The notes under the pieces are model-generated. The model saw nothing but the letters and a program-made list of their open reading frames with translations. It was not told where the DNA came from and made no database searches. Below, piece after piece: positions 61,529 to 64,000 of a stretch of DNA of 64,000 bases; position 1 is the stretch's first letter, and each line of letters opens with the position of its first letter. The translations under genes and the position numbers were made by a program. This DNA is from an uncultured Alistipes sp. GTDB taxonomy: Bacteria; Bacteroidota; Bacteroidia; Bacteroidales; Rikenellaceae. The stretch is from the NCBI GenBank assembly GCA_900769445.1, contig CAAGGR010000097.1, forward strand, positions 1 through 64,000, in the 5' to 3' direction.

Positions 61529-61828
61529 ATGAAGAGAAGTAGAATCGATAGAGAAAAAGAGGTTGTCGGGCGTATGATTGAGCTGTACTGCAGAAAGAGA
61601 CTCGGTATGGCTGAGGTCTCCGAGGAGTATAAAGCACTTGAGGCATACGCACACAAAAGGTTGGATATGTGTAAGTTTGGCAACAACAAGCCTAACTGCA
61701 AGAAGTGTCCTATACACTGCTACAAGCCCGAAATGCGTGAGAAGATACGCGAGATAATGCGCTGGGCAGGGCCACGAATGATGATATACGACCCAGTTGC
61801 CGCCATACGCCATTTATTTAATCGCTAA
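61529..61828 (+). CDS. YgbA-like nitrous oxide-stimulated promoter family protein
   Basis: 99 residues from the ATG at 61529; a TTG at 61502 is the next in-frame start but unlikely. CKFGNNKPNCKKCPIHCYKP holds four conserved cysteines, followed by PVAAIRHL; this matches the YgbA family, named after its regulation by nitric-oxide signalling in enteric bacteria. The cysteines suggest a metal or Fe-S site. It lies 12 bases upstream of the CAT-like gene on the same strand. Confidence 0.75.
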   Translation: MKRSRIDREKEVVGRMIELYCRKRLGMAEVSEEYKALEAYAHKRLDMCKFGNNKPNCKKCPIHCYKPEMREKIREIMRWAGPRMMIYDPVAAIRHLFNR

Positions 61829-61840
61829 AATGAGTGTAAG

Positions 61841-62464
61841 ATGAGAGAGGTAGATCCTAAAACAACAAGCAGAGCCAAGGCTTTTGAACTGTGGATGAAG
61901 GCAGCAATGCCGATGGTAACGATGACAAAGAGATTCGATATAACACATCTTTGTCGTGTAGCTAAGCGCAAGGGTGTTAAACTTAATATGTTGATGTGCT
62001 ATGCTGTGGTTAAGGCGGCATCGGCATTTAAGGAGTTCTATATGTTGCCAGTGGGCGACAAGCTAATGGAGTTCGATAATATTGCCATTAATACTATTGT
62101 GATGACAAAGGATGGCGGTATTAATACCTGCGACATCCCCTATTCTGATGATATTCACAAGTTTGAGACCGATTACCTAAAGCTCACAACTTTAGCACAG
62201 ACGAGCGATAAGGATGTGGTTTTGGGTGATGACTATATGGTAATTGGCAGCTCTGCGCTAACAAAGTGCGAGCTTGACTCGGTGGTAAATGTCTATGCCG
62301 GTTTTTGGAATAACCCCTTTGTTGTGTGGAGCAAGTATCGTAAGGGTTTGTTTAAGACCACGCTTTCGCTGTCGTTCCAATTCCACCATACACAGATGGA
62401 TGGCCCAATATCGACGGGCTTCCTAAATAGACTACAGGAGGTGATGAACGAAATCAAATATTAG
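61841..62464 (+). CDS. Chloramphenicol acetyltransferase-like acyltransferase
   Basis: 207 residues. The catalytic motif HHTQMDG (182-188) matches the HHxxxDG signature of CAT trimeric acyltransferases, and FNITHLCRVAK-type N-terminal strands are present. Whether it acetylates chloramphenicol is unknown; many Bacteroidetes carry chromosomal CAT-like proteins of unknown substrate. It begins after the YgbA-like gene and ends one base before msrA, so the three may be one operon. Confidence 0.82.
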   Translation: MREVDPKTTSRAKAFELWMKAAMPMVTMTKRFDITHLCRVAKRKGVKLNMLMCYAVVKAASAFKEFYMLPVGDKLMEFDNIAINTIVMTKDGGINTCDIPYSDDIHKFETDYLKLTTLAQTSDKDVVLGDDYMVIGSSALTKCELDSVVNVYAGFWNNPFVVWSKYRKGLFKTTLSLSFQFHHTQMDGPISTGFLNRLQEVMNEIKY

Positions 62465-62465
62465 T

Positions 62466-62972
62466 ATGAAAGAGATATACTTTGCTGGTGGTTGCTTTTG
62501 GGGTACTGAACACTATTTCAAACAGATAGACGGTGTTATCTCAACAGAAGTTGGGTATGCTAATGGCAACACAGAACACCCCACATACGAGGAGGTATAT
62601 ACAGATACTACAGGCTATGCCGAATGCGTGAAGGTTAAATATACCCCAGCTGTTATCAGTCTAAAATACCTTGTTGAGCTATTCTTTCGTTCGATTGACC
62701 CTCTGTCGCTAAATCAGCAAGGTAATGATTGTGGTACACGCTATCGTACTGGTGTCTATTACACTGATTGTGGTGATATTGAAGTTATTGAGGCGGTGTT
62801 TAAGGCTGTCGAGGAGTCTGTAGGCGAGCCTTTAGTGGTTGAGCTTGAGCCTCTAAAGAGTTTCTATGCTGCGGAGGAGTATCATCAAGACTACTTGGAC
62901 AAGAATCCCAATGGGTATTGCCATATCCCAACGGAGCTTATGATGATGGCGCGATTGGCAAACAAGAAGTAG
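62466..62972 (+). CDS. msrA: Peptide methionine sulfoxide reductase MsrA
   Basis: Reduces methionine-S-sulfoxide in proteins. 168 residues. The catalytic motif FAGGCFWGTEHYF has Cys10, VSTEVGYANGNTEHPTYEEV-type sequence follows, and YRTGVYYTDC is near 92. No fused MsrB domain. It abuts the CAT-like gene (one base) and converges on the GH20 gene. Confidence 0.95.
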   Translation: MKEIYFAGGCFWGTEHYFKQIDGVISTEVGYANGNTEHPTYEEVYTDTTGYAECVKVKYTPAVISLKYLVELFFRSIDPLSLNQQGNDCGTRYRTGVYYTDCGDIEVIEAVFKAVEESVGEPLVVELEPLKSFYAAEEYHQDYLDKNPNGYCHIPTELMMMARLANKK

Positions 62973-62976
62973 CTCC

Positions 62977-64000
62977 CTACAGCAGAGGGTAGATTGTTGG
63001 GGGCTGTATAGAGACCCACTTGGCACCATTGCCGCGCGAAGTGCAGGTAATACGCACGGCCTTAATTGGATTTTGTGGGTATTCTATTACAAACATACCA
63101 AACTCTAAATCACCTATATAGATAAAGTCATCTCCATCAAAACTCACCTCCACAAATCCATTCTCGAAGATATATCTTGGTAGCTGAAAGTTCCCCGTTG
63201 CGACCTTCATACGTCGACACTTAACCGGCTCTTCGAAGGTAAACATCACCCAGTCGCCCACATCACCAGCACGTGTAGTGCGCGCCAAGCGACCATAGTT
63301 CTCAGCCTTGTCGAATGGGTATTTCTCACTCTCAGGTATCGAGGAGGTAATATTAAATTTCGGAGTTATAGTCTTAAAATGGGCATTTACAGATGCAACT
63401 GGGGACTGAGCCTCTCCACGACGCGCCACAAAGGAGTACTCCGTAGGCTTATCTGTTGCGATTGGCTCAGTGTAGAGCATCTCCTCATTCGCAGGCTCTA
63501 TGCGATAGTATATCTGGCTACCATCATCGACGGTCGCTGTTAGTAGACTATTCTCATATTTAACTATTGGAGTATTAAGACGATAGGCTACTCCCATTGC
63601 ATCCAATCTATCGTAGTGATTGGTAAGGCGTTTATAAAAAGCGTTACTATCTCGCTCATCACTATTTAGCCACGCAATCTCAGCAAGGGCAACGATACGA
63701 GGGAAGGTCATATAGTGCAGATATGTAGGCTCTTCGGGTGTATGTAAGGCATACAGCTCGCTAAAGAAAGAGCCTTCAAAACCAGAGATATATGCGCTTT
63801 CATCTAAAGTGAAACCTACCAATGAGGGAGTAAAGTTATAAACCTTAGTCCAGTCGAATATTGCAGCCCAATCGTGTCCATCCTCGCGTGGCGATTGCTT
63901 CATATCAAAGTAGAAGTATTGCCCAGGCATAACTACCGTATTATAACCTTTGGCTGCCGACTCTCTACACTCTATTACGCTCTCCCAACCATATACAAGT
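62977..64000 (-). CDS. GH20 beta-N-acetylhexosaminidase, C-terminal part (5' end outside window)
   Basis: The frame stays open to the right edge, so the gene continues beyond 64000; the ATG at 63930 is internal. Visible residues begin LVYGWESVIECRES, then AAKGYNTVVMPGQYFYFDM, the end of the GH20 barrel, then the last barrel segments (FTLDESAYISGFEGSFFSEL, EEPTYLHYMTFPRIVALAEI). The C-terminal ~150 residues form a beta-rich accessory domain resembling F5/8-type or FN3-like modules. The catalytic Asp-Glu pair lies off the window. Probably secreted, acting on host or dietary glycans. Confidence 0.88.
   Translation of the reverse strand, partial: LVYGWESVIECRESAAKGYNTVVMPGQYFYFDMKQSPREDGHDWAAIFDWTKVYNFTPSLVGFTLDESAYISGFEGSFFSELYALHTPEEPTYLHYMTFPRIVALAEIAWLNSDERDSNAFYKRLTNHYDRLDAMGVAYRLNTPIVKYENSLLTATVDDGSQIYYRIEPANEEMLYTEPIATDKPTEYSFVARRGEAQSPVASVNAHFKTITPKFNITSSIPESEKYPFDKAENYGRLARTTRAGDVGDWVMFTFEEPVKCRRMKVATGNFQLPRYIFENGFVEVSFDGDDFIYIGDLEFGMFVIEYPQNPIKAVRITCTSRGNGAKWVSIQPPTIYPLL

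Noticed and set aside
61841..62464. CAT-like gene as an acquired antibiotic-resistance gene
   Set aside because: No mobile element is nearby and it sits in a tight cluster with housekeeping-type genes; substrate cannot be inferred.

Overview
The window looks like the chromosome of a gut-type Bacteroidales bacterium, possibly an Alistipes-like member of the Rikenellaceae. The evidence is Bacteroidetes-style promoters (TTG, 19-21 bases, TAnnTTTG) in front of many genes, little use of Shine-Dalgarno sequences, many Bacteroidetes-restricted families (DUF4252, DUF4836, DUF3276, a BACON-type clostripain lipoprotein, an HU-TM-SPOR protein), a fused 2-oxoacid:ferredoxin oxidoreductase, and a cysteate-synthase-like enzyme of the kind linked to sulfonolipid producers. 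Genus is inference; no rRNA is present. About 60 genes are packed at high density, with one tRNA and no phage, insertion sequence or CRISPR array.

Layout. 1-2.3 kb: 3' part of serA and a DUF1015 gene. 2.27-2.69 kb: a non-coding array of nested foldback repeats between converging genes. 2.7-26.8 kb, mostly minus strand: korAB, a small barrel protein, ffh, a C11 peptidase lipoprotein, dnaE-trxA, a VTT protein-aroE pair, mnmA, DUF3276, ettA-hisS-S41 peptidase, and an ECF sigma/anti-sigma-like/barrel/DUF4252 operon; rubrerythrin and a small secreted protein lie on the plus strand. 26.9-31.6 kb: TolC-HlyD-two ABC-2 permeases. 31.6-38 kb: alanine dehydrogenase, sufBCDS, tmk. 38-44.4 kb: a MauE/DoxX-like protein and a tripartite RND pump. 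44.4-50.6 kb: ruvA, an OmpH-like lipoprotein with the c-di-AMP synthase cdaA, tRNA-Arg, an HTH regulator, lgt, HU-SPOR, GtrA and DUF456. 50.6-53.6 kb (minus): cysteate synthase-like gene, manA, a VanX-like dipeptidase. 53.8-59.7 kb: DUF4836, an ABC ATPase, an FtsX/MacB-like permease, a GNAT and an ABC-F protein. 59.7-64 kb: an LRR lipoprotein, DUF1295, YgbA-like, CAT-like, msrA, and the C-terminal part of a GH20 hexosaminidase.

How it fits together. SerA makes the precursor of phosphoserine, and the cysteate-synthase-like enzyme would use phosphoserine plus sulfite, the first step towards sulfonolipids. KorAB, rubrerythrin, MsrA, thioredoxin and SUF fit an anaerobe handling ferredoxin chemistry and oxygen damage. 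Much of the rest builds or guards the envelope (lgt, SPOR protein, RND and ABC-2 exporters, FtsX-like complex, porins, lipoproteins).

The most unusual structures are non-coding: the 208-bp-period foldback array at 2.3-2.7 kb, and a family of palindromic elements sitting just behind stop codons and just before terminators (832-939, 22898-23020, and an internally deleted copy at 46605-46651).
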